Below are positions 1 through 5,891 of a stretch of 6,169 nucleotides of DNA, piece by piece. Source of the DNA: Bacillota bacterium (GTDB taxonomy: Bacteria > Bacillota > Bacilli > Alicyclobacillales > SLC66). Position 1 is the first letter of the stretch, and every line of letters starts with the position of its first letter. Position numbers and translations under genes: made by a program. The notes beneath the pieces are model-generated. The model saw only the letters and a list, made by a program, of their open reading frames with translations. It was not told the origin of the DNA and did no database searches. Location of the stretch: NCBI GenBank assembly GCA_021821185.1, contig JAKACU010000107.1, forward strand, positions 1 through 6,169, written 5' to 3'.

Positions 1-67
1 CATCCATCCACACGCTGTTGGCAGAGAGTCCCGATGCACTGATTGACAATCCAGAAAAAAGGCCCAC
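1..67 (-). CDS. flgC: Flagellar basal-body rod protein FlgC, N-terminal fragment
   Basis: FlgC is a proximal rod subunit of the flagellar basal body, exported by the flagellar type III apparatus. Only the first 22 codons are inside the window and the gene runs off the left edge. From a GTG start at 65-67 the frame reads MGLFSGLSISASGLSANSVW and continues with Met-Asp. This matches the usual FlgC opening (short M-x-L-F leader, then the (L/I)xISASGL(S/T)A segment that begins the N-terminal rod helix). A Shine-Dalgarno AGGGAG lies 9 bases upstream, inside the end of flgB. The start falls 5 bases after the flgB stop, so translation is probably coupled to flgB, as in the normal flgB-flgC order. 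No ATG is available in this frame near the start. Identity rests on this short motif plus position after flgB. Confidence 0.85.
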   Translation of the reverse strand, partial: MGLFSGLSISASGLSANSVWMD

Positions 68-72
68 TCTAT

Positions 73-498
73 TCAGCTCCCTGTAATCGCGGTGCGCAAT
101 AAACCGAACTGATCATTCAATTCCTGCACCAAAGCAGCATAATCAATCTGGTTTTGGGCAAGACCGCTCATTTCTGTATTCAAGTTTACGTTATTTCCAT
201 TATTTGAAACTGATGTCGCTTGATCCGTTGTGACAATCGGTGTGACGGGTGTAAAAGATACTGCGCCAGAAAGGTCTTGTGCACTGTTAGCCGCCATTGG
301 CAAATTGTTTGACGAAGCAGGTGTCATACCGAGTGCTGCCAACTGCGATTGCAAGAGATTGTCAAATTGCACCGTTTGTCTCTTGTAACCTGGCGTATTG
401 GCATTGGCGATGTTATTGGCATACACTTCTTGACGCAGTTGACTGGCTTGCAAAGCAGATTGCAACGATGAAAATAAGACAGAGTCAAGCAGAGCCAC
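73..498 (-). CDS. flgB: Flagellar basal-body rod protein FlgB
   Basis: FlgB is a proximal rod subunit of the flagellum, secreted without a cleaved signal and assembled onto the MS ring/export gate. With a GTG start at 496-498 the product is 141 residues, typical for the family. The N-terminal amphipathic region is followed by the rod-protein signature ANNIANANTPGYK at about residues 27-39. The C-terminal half has the conserved block NGNNVNLNTEM (about residues 100-110) and a final helix of heptad type. The reading frame is open to a TTG at 511-513, but a Shine-Dalgarno GGGAG (507-511) overlaps that codon and sits 8 bases before the GTG. The GTG start also gives the normal short FlgB leader, so it is preferred. 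The stop is TGA and flgC begins 5 bases later. The gene lies behind a terminator after codY, so it should have its own promoter. Confidence 0.93.
   Translation of the reverse strand: MALLDSVLFSSLQSALQASQLRQEVYANNIANANTPGYKRQTVQFDNLLQSQLAALGMTPASSNNLPMAANSAQDLSGAVSFTPVTPIVTTDQATSVSNNGNNVNLNTEMSGLAQNQIDYAALVQELNDQFGLLRTAITGS
77..82 (-). promoter_or_regulatory. Ribosome binding site of flgC
   Basis: AGGGAG on the minus strand, within the last codons of flgB and 9 bases before the GTG at 65-67. It is the evidence that selects GTG as the flgC start, since no ATG or TTG in that frame lies nearby. Confidence 0.65.
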
Positions 499-506
499 CA
501 AATCAT

Positions 507-511
507 CTCCC
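507..511 (-). promoter_or_regulatory. Ribosome binding site deciding the flgB start
   Basis: GGGAG on the minus strand, 8 bases upstream of GTG 496-498. It overlaps the furthest upstream possible start (TTG 511-513), which has no Shine-Dalgarno match of its own. It therefore supports the shorter 141-residue FlgB. A TTG at 499-501, directly before the GTG, is a possible alternative. Confidence 0.6.
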
Positions 512-602
512 AAAATCGACCTAACAAATGTTTCTTAGTACAATTCAACACAAAGCGCTCATTTACCTTCTTTAGTTCCGACTTAATTCGACATTTTTTC
601 CT
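512..602 (-). other. codY-flgB intergenic spacer, no convincing promoter seen
   Basis: About 90 bases between the U-tract of the codY terminator and the flgB ribosome binding site, fairly AT-rich. Because a terminator precedes it, this stretch should hold the promoter of the flgB-flgC flagellar unit. I find no good sigma-A pair. TACTAA after TTG (minus strand, about 530-540) is at best a weak -10 with a poor -35. No full sigma-D (TAAA-N15-GCCGATAT) match is placed usefully, and no CodY box close to AATTTTCWGAAAATT was found. No RNA gene or credible small ORF was recognised. Confidence 0.4.
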
Positions 603-642
603 CATAATAAAAGCGCCCATTCACTGTTTTAGTGACGGGCGC
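603..642 (-). terminator. Rho-independent terminator of the codY operon
   Basis: On the minus strand, 22 bases after the codY stop, a GC-rich stem GCGCCC/GGGCGC (637-642 with 613-618) continues inward as TCACT/AGTGA, with a one- versus two-base bulge and a five-base loop (AAAAC). The tract TTTTATTAT follows immediately. The tail is T-rich only on the minus strand, while the plus-strand side lacks a T run, so the terminator serves codY. It separates the topA-codY transcription unit from the flagellar genes. Confidence 0.92.
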
Positions 643-664
643 AGAACAAATGAAACAAAACAGT

Positions 665-1441
665 TTAGCGGTGACGAACTTTGTCGAGTTGCGGCAGCAA
701 TTTATCATTGAGGATTCGGATATAAGTCCCCTTCATCCCCAGTGAACGCGATTCAATTACGCCTGCGCTCTCCAATTTGCGCAGCGCATTGACAATAACA
801 GAGCGGGTAATACCGACGCGATCAGCAATTTTGCTGGCGACAAGCAACCCTTCTTTGCCCTCTAGCTCTTCAAAAATATGTTCAATAGCTTCTAGTTCGC
901 TGTACGACAAGGAATCCACAGCCATTTGCACAACGGCTCGAGAGCGTGTATCTTCTTCAATCTCGTGGGCCCGGGAACGCAGAATCTCCATGCCGACAAC
1001 CGTCGCGCCGTATTCACCTAAAAGGAGGTCCTCATCAGTAAACGCGCGTTCAAAGCGAGCTAAGATCAATGTCCCAAGCCGCTCACCGCCGCCGATAATA
1101 GGAACCACCGTGACAAAATGATCAGCATGCTCTGCCATAACCTGCTCAGGAAACACACTGAACGGTTGCAAATCGGGAGCATTTGCCACTGTGGCATCCA
1201 TGCGCAGCATACTTGCATTGTATTCAGGCGGAAATACTTTTTGGGCTAATAATTCATCCATAATCTCTTGGGCAAACTCAGCAGGAATTGCGTAACCAAG
1301 AATTTTCCCCGTTCTGGATAAAACAAAAATATTGGAGTCAATCACATCACGCATGACTTGCGCCATTTCCATAAAATCAACGTATTGACCTGCACGTTGC
1401 AACAAGCGGTTAATTCTTCTCGTTTTTGCCAACAAATCCAT
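665..1441 (-). CDS. codY: GTP-sensing global transcriptional repressor CodY
   Basis: CodY is the cytoplasmic regulator that, loaded with branched-chain amino acids and GTP, represses nutrient-acquisition, biosynthetic and often motility genes in Firmicutes. The product is 258 residues (B. subtilis CodY about 259). Residues 1 to about 150 form the GAF ligand-binding domain, including [10 protein letters not shown] (31-40) and the conserved block [14 protein letters not shown] (114-127). A linker helix with [20 protein letters not shown] (169-188) leads to the winged helix-turn-helix. That DNA-binding domain is almost invariant: [20 protein letters not shown] (203-222), then [11 protein letters not shown] (230-240). 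In the ligand pocket F70, P71, Y74, F97 and P98 match B. subtilis F71, P72, Y75, F98 and P99. Ile60 replaces Arg61, which contacts the amino-acid carboxylate in B. subtilis. The ATG start has GGAGG 9 bases upstream. The gene follows hslU by 23 bases and ends the operon at a strong terminator. Confidence 0.98.
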   Translation of the reverse strand: MDLLAKTRRINRLLQRAGQYVDFMEMAQVMRDVIDSNIFVLSRTGKILGYAIPAEFAQEIMDELLAQKVFPPEYNASMLRMDATVANAPDLQPFSVFPEQVMAEHADHFVTVVPIIGGGERLGTLILARFERAFTDEDLLLGEYGATVVGMEILRSRAHEIEEDTRSRAVVQMAVDSLSYSELEAIEHIFEELEGKEGLLVASKIADRVGITRSVIVNALRKLESAGVIESRSLGMKGTYIRILNDKLLPQLDKVRHR

Positions 1442-1464
1442 GCTACAAATCCTCCATATCTCTT

Positions 1465-2847
1465 TTACAAAATGTAATGGCTTAAATCACGATCTTTTAC
1501 AATCGATCCTAATTTTTCATCGACATAAGCGGGGGTTATGACCACTTTTTGTTCGCCTATATCAGGCGCTTCAAATAATAAATCCTCCAAAACCCGTTCC
1601 ATCAAGGTATGCAGGCGCCTTGCCCCAATGTCTTCGGTGCTGGCATTAACCTGTGCAGCAGTCTGTGCCAGACGACGCACGGCAGCGGGTTCAAACGTCA
1701 CATCCACGCCTTCTGTCATCAACAATGCCGAATATTGTCGCAGTAAAGCGTGCTGCGGTTCCGTCAAGATTTTTTCCAAGTCATCTGCTGTCAAACTGGT
1801 AAGCTCGACACGGATGGGAAATCGTCCTTGCAACTCCGGAATGAGATCAGATGGTTTGGCCATGTGAAATGCGCCGGCAGCAATAAACAACATATGATCC
1901 GTCTTCACGGGACCGTGTTTTGTCATCACCGTTGATCCCTCGACGATAGGCAAAATATCTCGTTGGACACCTTCTCGCGACACATCGGCACCTGACCGAC
2001 CTTCTCGTGCGGCAATCTTGTCGAATTCATCGATAAAGATGATCCCGGATTCTTCGACGCGCCTTACCGCTTCGGCTGTAACTTCCTCCATATCGATCAG
2101 TTTTTGTGCTTCTTCTTGCAAGAGGATTTTGCGCGCCTCGCGCACCGTCAATTTGCGCCTTTTACGGCGCTTTGGCATCAAATTGCCCAGCATCTCCTGC
2201 AGATTGCCAACGCCTTCTACGCCCATACCCGGCATGAAATCCATCGCGGGTACACTCGTCTCTTCGACAAGGATCTCGATAACGTGATCTTCCAGTTTCC
2301 CTGCGAGCAAATCCTGCCTAATTCGTTCTCTTTCTTCTTTAGCCGTAGGGTTAGCCGCTGTGGAGCTCTTTTGTTCTTGCGATCCAAAGAGTGCCTCAAA
2401 CGGGTTTTTAAATGTCGGCTCACTTGGTGCCGAACCCGGAAGCAGGGCATCGAGTAAACGCGGAACCACTGAACCTTCAGCCTGTCTTTCCACCAGAGCC
2501 GTGCGCTCCGCTTTCACCATCCTAATGCCAGTCTCAAGCAAATCCCGCACCATAGAGTCGACATCTCGCCCTACATAACCAACCTCCGTGAACTTCGTGG
2601 CTTCCACCTTAACAAACGGGGCTCCGGTCAACCGGGCAATCCGCCGTGCGATTTCTGTCTTTCCAACACCGGTCGGTCCAATCATCAAAATGTTCTTGGG
2701 GGTAACCTCATCACGTAGCACAGGATCTACTCGTGCGCGACGATAACGATTGCGCAAAGCTATGGCTACAGCCTTTTTAGCACCCGCTTGACCGACCACA
2801 TATTTGTCAAGCTCAGTGACAATTTGACGCGGCGATAAATCTTGCAT
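1465..2847 (-). CDS. hslU: HslU (ClpY) AAA+ unfoldase subunit of the HslVU protease
   Basis: HslU is the hexameric ATPase that recognises and unfolds substrates and threads them into the HslV peptidase chamber in the cytoplasm. The product is 460 residues, normal for the family. Visible in order: N-terminal [16 protein letters not shown] (5-20), Walker A GPTGVGKT (57-64), pore-loop motif GYVGRD (90-95), a variable intermediate I-domain (about 105-245) ending in a basic patch PKRRKRRK (225-232), Walker [10 protein letters not shown] (269-277), arginine-finger segment [12 protein letters not shown] (338-349) and sensor-2 GARRL (408-412). The C-terminal tail DLSHYIL, the type that docks into HslV pockets to activate the peptidase, is intact. 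ATG start with GAGGAGG 7 bases upstream; 29 bases after hslV and 23 before codY, so the genes are co-transcribed. Every core ATPase motif is present, so the protein should be active. Confidence 0.98.
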   Translation of the reverse strand: MQDLSPRQIVTELDKYVVGQAGAKKAVAIALRNRYRRARVDPVLRDEVTPKNILMIGPTGVGKTEIARRIARLTGAPFVKVEATKFTEVGYVGRDVDSMVRDLLETGIRMVKAERTALVERQAEGSVVPRLLDALLPGSAPSEPTFKNPFEALFGSQEQKSSTAANPTAKEERERIRQDLLAGKLEDHVIEILVEETSVPAMDFMPGMGVEGVGNLQEMLGNLMPKRRKRRKLTVREARKILLQEEAQKLIDMEEVTAEAVRRVEESGIIFIDEFDKIAAREGRSGADVSREGVQRDILPIVEGSTVMTKHGPVKTDHMLFIAAGAFHMAKPSDLIPELQGRFPIRVELTSLTADDLEKILTEPQHALLRQYSALLMTEGVDVTFEPAAVRRLAQTAAQVNASTEDIGARRLHTLMERVLEDLLFEAPDIGEQKVVITPAYVDEKLGSIVKDRDLSHYIL

Positions 2848-2876
2848 GGCTATTCCTCCTCACGCACAGGAACACA

Positions 2877-3413
2877 TTAGATCTCTTCGACGATGATGTT
2901 GCTGTTGGTATACACACAGATCTCGCTTGCGATCGTAAGAGCCGATAAAGCGAGATCTCGCGGAGCAAGCGACGCATGCCGCAGCAAAGCCCTGCCTGCA
3001 GACAAGGCGTACGGACCACCGGAGCCAATCGCGCATACGCCGTCATCTGGTTCAATCACTTCGCCCGTACCCGAAATGAGTAACAGATGCTCCTTGGACA
3101 ATGCCAGAATCATCGCTTCTAACTTGCTTAGCATACGATCCGTACGCCATAACTTGGCAAGTTCCACAGCTGCACGAGGAACATTGCCCCGGAATTCTTC
3201 CAGTTTTTGTTCAAACTTTTCAGAAAGAGTAAACGCGTCTGCGACGCTTCCGGCAAAACCCACGATCACCTCGTCATGGTATACTCGTCGAACTTTTCTC
3301 GCCGTCGCCTTCATAACCATATTATTGCCAAATGTTACTTGCCCATCTCCTGCCATCGCCCCGCCTTGATCAGTGCGAACCGCAAAGATGGTTGTCGCAT
3401 GGAATGTTTCCAT
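2877..3413 (-). CDS. hslV: HslV (ClpQ) peptidase subunit of the HslVU protease
   Basis: HslV is the proteasome-beta-like peptidase whose double hexameric ring degrades proteins delivered by HslU. The product is 178 residues, the usual size. Family signatures are [10 protein letters not shown] near the N-terminus, [10 protein letters not shown] (21-30), ARKVRR (38-43, K40 aligning with catalytic Lys33 of mature E. coli HslV), [10 protein letters not shown] (52-61), [12 protein letters not shown] (89-100) and [10 protein letters not shown] (128-137). The N-terminal nucleophile Thr of E. coli HslV corresponds to Thr7 here, leaving the extension METFHA. B. subtilis ClpQ has a similar extension but with Ser at position 2; here residue 2 is Glu, so simple methionine removal is not expected. 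ATG start with AAGGAGGG 5 bases upstream, inside the 16-base gap after xerC. It is followed by its partner hslU, as expected for a functional HslVU pair. Confidence 0.97.
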   Translation of the reverse strand: METFHATTIFAVRTDQGGAMAGDGQVTFGNNMVMKATARKVRRVYHDEVIVGFAGSVADAFTLSEKFEQKLEEFRGNVPRAAVELAKLWRTDRMLSKLEAMILALSKEHLLLISGTGEVIEPDDGVCAIGSGGPYALSAGRALLRHASLAPRDLALSALTIASEICVYTNSNIIVEEI

Positions 3414-3429
3414 AAAGTCCCTCCTTCAC

Positions 3430-4326
3430 TCAAGCCCGGGGATGCGCGGATTCGTACACTTTCATAAGGTACTCGCCGGCAGTATGTGTATAAATTTGCG
3501 TCGAAGACAGGCTGACATGACCTAACAACTCCTGCACAACTCGCAAGTCGGCTCCGCCTTCCAATAGATGAGTGGCAAACGAATGGCGAAGTGTGTGCGG
3601 GCTAACCTTTTTGGTGATAGAAAGTTGCTCTACATACCGATCAACAATTCGCCGCACTGACCGATCGGACAACCGTGTCCCGCGATAATTCACAAAAAGT
3701 GCCGGCTGGTCCGCACACGCTAATTTCGGCCGCCCGACATCAAGATACTGCCTTATCGCCGTCTGCGCTTGCGACCCAAAGACAACAACACGTTCTTTAG
3801 CTCCTTTACCGTATACTGTGACCAACCCCGAGCTTACATGCAATTCATTCACGTTTAGGTTTACACATTCTGAGACGCGTACGCCCGCGGCATATAAAAA
3901 CTCGAGCAAAGCACGATCGCGCATACCTAGAGGCGTCGTTATATCCGGTTGCATAAGCAGTTGCAAGATCTCATCCACATACAGAAATGTTGGCAATGGG
4001 TGGTCTAACTTAGGTGCTTTCACGAGTGTTGCCGACGATGCCTGGAGATTTTCGGTTTGCGCCAAGTACCGATACAATGATCGCAGTGCACTCATTTTTC
4101 GGGCGATTGTACGCCGACTCAAGCCTTCTTGCATGAGACTCGCCATGTACTTGCGAAAAGCAGCGGCCGTAATCGAAGCAACAGGCGTTTGGCATGCGGA
4201 AAAGAAGGAAACAAGGTCACTCATATAGGCCCGGATGGTATGCTCCGACAAGTTTCTTTCGATTTGCAGATACGTTGAAAAAGCCTCCAAGACATGATGG
4301 AGGTGTGTATCATCCGACGGATTCAA
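3430..4326 (-). CDS. xerC: Tyrosine recombinase XerC (CodV)
   Basis: XerC-type recombinases act with XerD at the dif site to resolve chromosome dimers before division. The product is 298 residues, normal size. The N-terminal SAM-like core-binding domain (about 10-95) includes YLQIERNLSEHTIRAY (19-34) and GLSRRTIARKMSALRSLYRY (68-87). The catalytic domain carries the full set: Arg150 (AGVRVSE), Lys174 (GKGAKER), His244 and Arg247 (SPHTLRHSFATHLL), His270 (ELLGH) and nucleophile Tyr279 (TQIYTH). The start is TTG at 4324-4326 with GGTGGTGA 6 bases upstream. An in-frame TGA at 4333-4335 rules out any start further upstream, and no ATG lies near the N-terminus. The location between trmFO and hslV is the codV position of Bacillus, which distinguishes it from xerD or phage integrases. 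The gene ends in TGA, 16 bases before hslV. Confidence 0.96.
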   Translation of the reverse strand: MNPSDDTHLHHVLEAFSTYLQIERNLSEHTIRAYMSDLVSFFSACQTPVASITAAAFRKYMASLMQEGLSRRTIARKMSALRSLYRYLAQTENLQASSATLVKAPKLDHPLPTFLYVDEILQLLMQPDITTPLGMRDRALLEFLYAAGVRVSECVNLNVNELHVSSGLVTVYGKGAKERVVVFGSQAQTAIRQYLDVGRPKLACADQPALFVNYRGTRLSDRSVRRIVDRYVEQLSITKKVSPHTLRHSFATHLLEGGADLRVVQELLGHVSLSSTQIYTHTAGEYLMKVYESAHPRA

Positions 4327-4332
4327 TCTCTT

Positions 4333-4340
4333 TCACCACC
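4333..4340 (-). promoter_or_regulatory. Ribosome binding site of xerC (TTG start)
   Basis: GGTGGTGA on the minus strand, 6 bases before the TTG at 4324-4326. It contains the GGTGA part of the anti-SD complement. It overlaps an in-frame TGA, which confirms that the coding sequence cannot begin further upstream. It supports the non-ATG start. Confidence 0.6.
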
Positions 4341-4354
4341 GATCGGATTCCATG

Positions 4355-4387
4355 ATGGTACGAATCGAAGCAAGCGTATCGTACCAT
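4355..4387 (-). repeat. Perfect 9-bp inverted repeat in the trmFO-xerC gap
   Basis: ATGGTACGA (4355-4363) and TCGTACCAT (4379-4387) are perfect reverse complements separated by 15 bases. Within the spacer a further CG/CG pair can form beyond a 2x2 internal loop, leaving a 7-base apical loop. The structure lies in the 81-base gap between trmFO and xerC, 14 bases before the xerC ribosome binding site. No T-run follows on either strand, so it does not look like an intrinsic terminator. An mRNA processing/stability element or a binding site for a dimeric protein are possible roles; none is proven. Confidence 0.6.
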
Positions 4388-4407
4388 GCAACATCGTTGC
4401 TGGCAAC

Positions 4408-5721
4408 CTAATTGCGTATGAACTGCGTAAAATTCTGAATAGTAGCCAATGCTTTGGTCACAATCTTTTCATTTTTCTCCCGTTTGGAACGTACTCGCTC
4501 TTCGATTGCAGGAAACAATCCAAACGTTATATTCATCGGCTGAAAATGTTCTGCATCGGTATGTGTAATATAATGAGCGAGGCTGCCCATAGCTGATTCT
4601 TGCGGGAAAACTACCGGATCCTGTCCCCGATACCGGCGTGCAACCTTGATCCATGCAACCAACCCGGCTGCCGCAGATTCTACATAACCTTCAACACCTG
4701 TCATTTGACCTGCAAAAAATAAGCCCTGCCGTTCTTTGGTCTCGTAGGTTGGCAACAGGACCTTCGGCGATTGCAAAAAGGTATTTCTATGCATCACGCC
4801 ATAACGAACAAATTCCGCCTTTTCCAACCCCGGTATCAGACGAAAGACCCGTGCTTGTTCGCTCCACTTTAAATGAGTCTGAAAGCCGACCATGTTGTAC
4901 AACGTCGCGGCTGCATTATCCTGTCGCAATTGCACAACAGCAAACGCCGTTTTGTTGGTCTGTGGATTAACGAGCCCCACTGGTTTAAGCGGCCCAAACA
5001 GCATAGTCTTTCGGCCGCGTTTTGCCATAATCTCTATCGGCATGCACCCTTCAAAATAAACTTCTTTTTCAAAACTCTTGATCTCAGTAGTTTGCGCTTC
5101 GATCAACGCCTCATAAAAGCGATCGAATTGTTCTTCATCCATAGGACAATTCAAATAAGCTGCCTCGCCTTTATCATACCTCGATGCGTAAAACGCAATA
5201 GAATCGTCTATACTGTCTCGTTCAATAACCGGAGCCGCAGCATCATAAAAATACAGCGAAGCAAGTCCTGTAAATTGGCGAATAGACTCACTTAAGTCAT
5301 CCGATGTCAAAGGTCCGGTAGCCACCACACAAACGCCCGGTGGAATCTCCTTGACTTCTTCGCGTATCACACGAATAAGAGGATGGTTTTCCAGTGTCTG
5401 GGTAATCTGTTGTGAAAATCGTTCTCGATCTACCGCCAAGGCTCCGCCGGCAGGGATCGCTGTCTTATCCGCCGCTTGCATGATCAGGGAATTCATAAGA
5501 CGCATCTCTTGTTTGAGCAGTCCAACAGCATTTGTGAGTGATGCCGCGCGCAAGCTGTTTGAACAAACCAATTCGGCAAAATCATTGCCCCGATGTGCCG
5601 GCGTTCCCTTAACACCACGCATCTCATACAAAGTAACCGGCACGCCAAAAGACGCGATCTGCCAGGCGGCTTCAGACCCTGCCAGGCCCGCGCCAAGTAC
5701 ATTTACGCCTTGCTCTTGCAT
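4408..5721 (-). CDS. trmFO: Folate/FAD-dependent tRNA (uracil-54-C5)-methyltransferase TrmFO
   Basis: TrmFO (formerly Gid) makes ribothymidine at U54 of the tRNA T-loop, using methylenetetrahydrofolate as carbon donor and reduced FAD. The product is 437 residues, essentially the length of the B. subtilis enzyme (about 435). The N-terminal dinucleotide-binding motif [13 protein letters not shown] (8-20) is followed by LYEMRG (31-36) and the conserved [10 protein letters not shown] (49-58). Cys53 and Cys226 (EGCMPIE) sit exactly at the numbers of the two functional cysteines of B. subtilis TrmFO. Further family blocks are [10 protein letters not shown] (241-250), QLRQDN (264-269) and [19 protein letters not shown] (336-354). 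ATG start with GGGGGTG 7 bases upstream. The stop is TAG, with 24 more open codons after it before a TGA; the family-length C-terminus argues that the TAG is the true end. It stands between topA and xerC as in Bacillus and is bracketed by two hairpins. Confidence 0.98.
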   Translation of the reverse strand: MQEQGVNVLGAGLAGSEAAWQIASFGVPVTLYEMRGVKGTPAHRGNDFAELVCSNSLRAASLTNAVGLLKQEMRLMNSLIMQAADKTAIPAGGALAVDRERFSQQITQTLENHPLIRVIREEVKEIPPGVCVVATGPLTSDDLSESIRQFTGLASLYFYDAAAPVIERDSIDDSIAFYASRYDKGEAAYLNCPMDEEQFDRFYEALIEAQTTEIKSFEKEVYFEGCMPIEIMAKRGRKTMLFGPLKPVGLVNPQTNKTAFAVVQLRQDNAAATLYNMVGFQTHLKWSEQARVFRLIPGLEKAEFVRYGVMHRNTFLQSPKVLLPTYETKERQGLFFAGQMTGVEGYVESAAAGLVAWIKVARRYRGQDPVVFPQESAMGSLAHYITHTDAEHFQPMNITFGLFPAIEERVRSKREKNEKIVTKALATIQNFTQFIRN

Positions 5722-5743
5722 ACACTAACACCCCCGTACCGCA

Positions 5744-5773
5744 CGGTCGAGGTCCTTTAGGGTGCCTCGACCG
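5744..5773 (-). repeat. Perfect 9-bp inverted repeat around the distal topA stop
   Basis: CGGTCGAGG and CCTCGACCG (5765-5773 and 5744-5752) are perfect reverse complements with a 12-base loop; one G-U pair can extend the stem in the minus-strand RNA. The ancestral topA stop TAA (5757-5759) lies in the loop, and the stem ends 8 bases before the trmFO Shine-Dalgarno. No T-run follows, so an ordinary terminator is unlikely. It may influence ribosome release at topA, access to the trmFO ribosome binding site or mRNA processing; this is inference. Confidence 0.6.
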
Positions 5774-5891
5774 CCTGTTCCTTGTGTCCACACTCCGGAT
5801 TTGAACAAACCATCATATCCGGCTTGCCCTTTTGCTTCTTAAAGACCAAAGGTTCACCACACGCCGGACAACTTTTGCCTGTAGGCTCATC
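5757..5891 (-). pseudogene. topA: Detached third zinc ribbon of topA, downstream of the amber codon
   Basis: In the same frame as topA, immediately after the TAG, 44 open codons end in TAA at 5757-5759. They encode DEPTGKSCPACGEPLVF, then a lysine-rich turn, then CSNPECGHKEQAVEAP. This is a complete four-cysteine ribbon (C-x2-C, 17 residues, C-x4-C), the expected last module of a Firmicutes TopA. No frameshift, deletion or further stop is present, so the segment is either very recently lost, still translated by readthrough, or cut off by a sequence error. It has no start codon with a good Shine-Dalgarno, so independent translation is unlikely. The terminal hairpin at 5744-5773 overlaps its last codons. 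Confidence 0.88.

Noticed and set aside
511..537. Possible sigma-D flagellar promoter (GTCGATTT resembling GCCGATAT) before flgB
   Set aside because: The upstream TAAA-like element is poor and off-spaced, and the predicted start would fall at or inside the flgB ribosome binding site, leaving no leader.
324..620. Minus-strand open frame of 98 codons running from the terminator into flgB in another frame
   Set aside because: Half of it overlaps flgB out of frame, its start lies inside the terminator stem region, and no Shine-Dalgarno is present.
2893..3369. Plus-strand open frame of 158 codons opposite hslV
   Set aside because: It lies entirely antisense to a well-conserved hslV, shows no recognisable motif and has no clear ribosome binding site; it is a codon-bias shadow.
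3818..4228. Plus-strand open frame of 136 codons opposite xerC
   Set aside because: It is wholly antisense to xerC with its full catalytic set, and its translation resembles no protein family I recognise.
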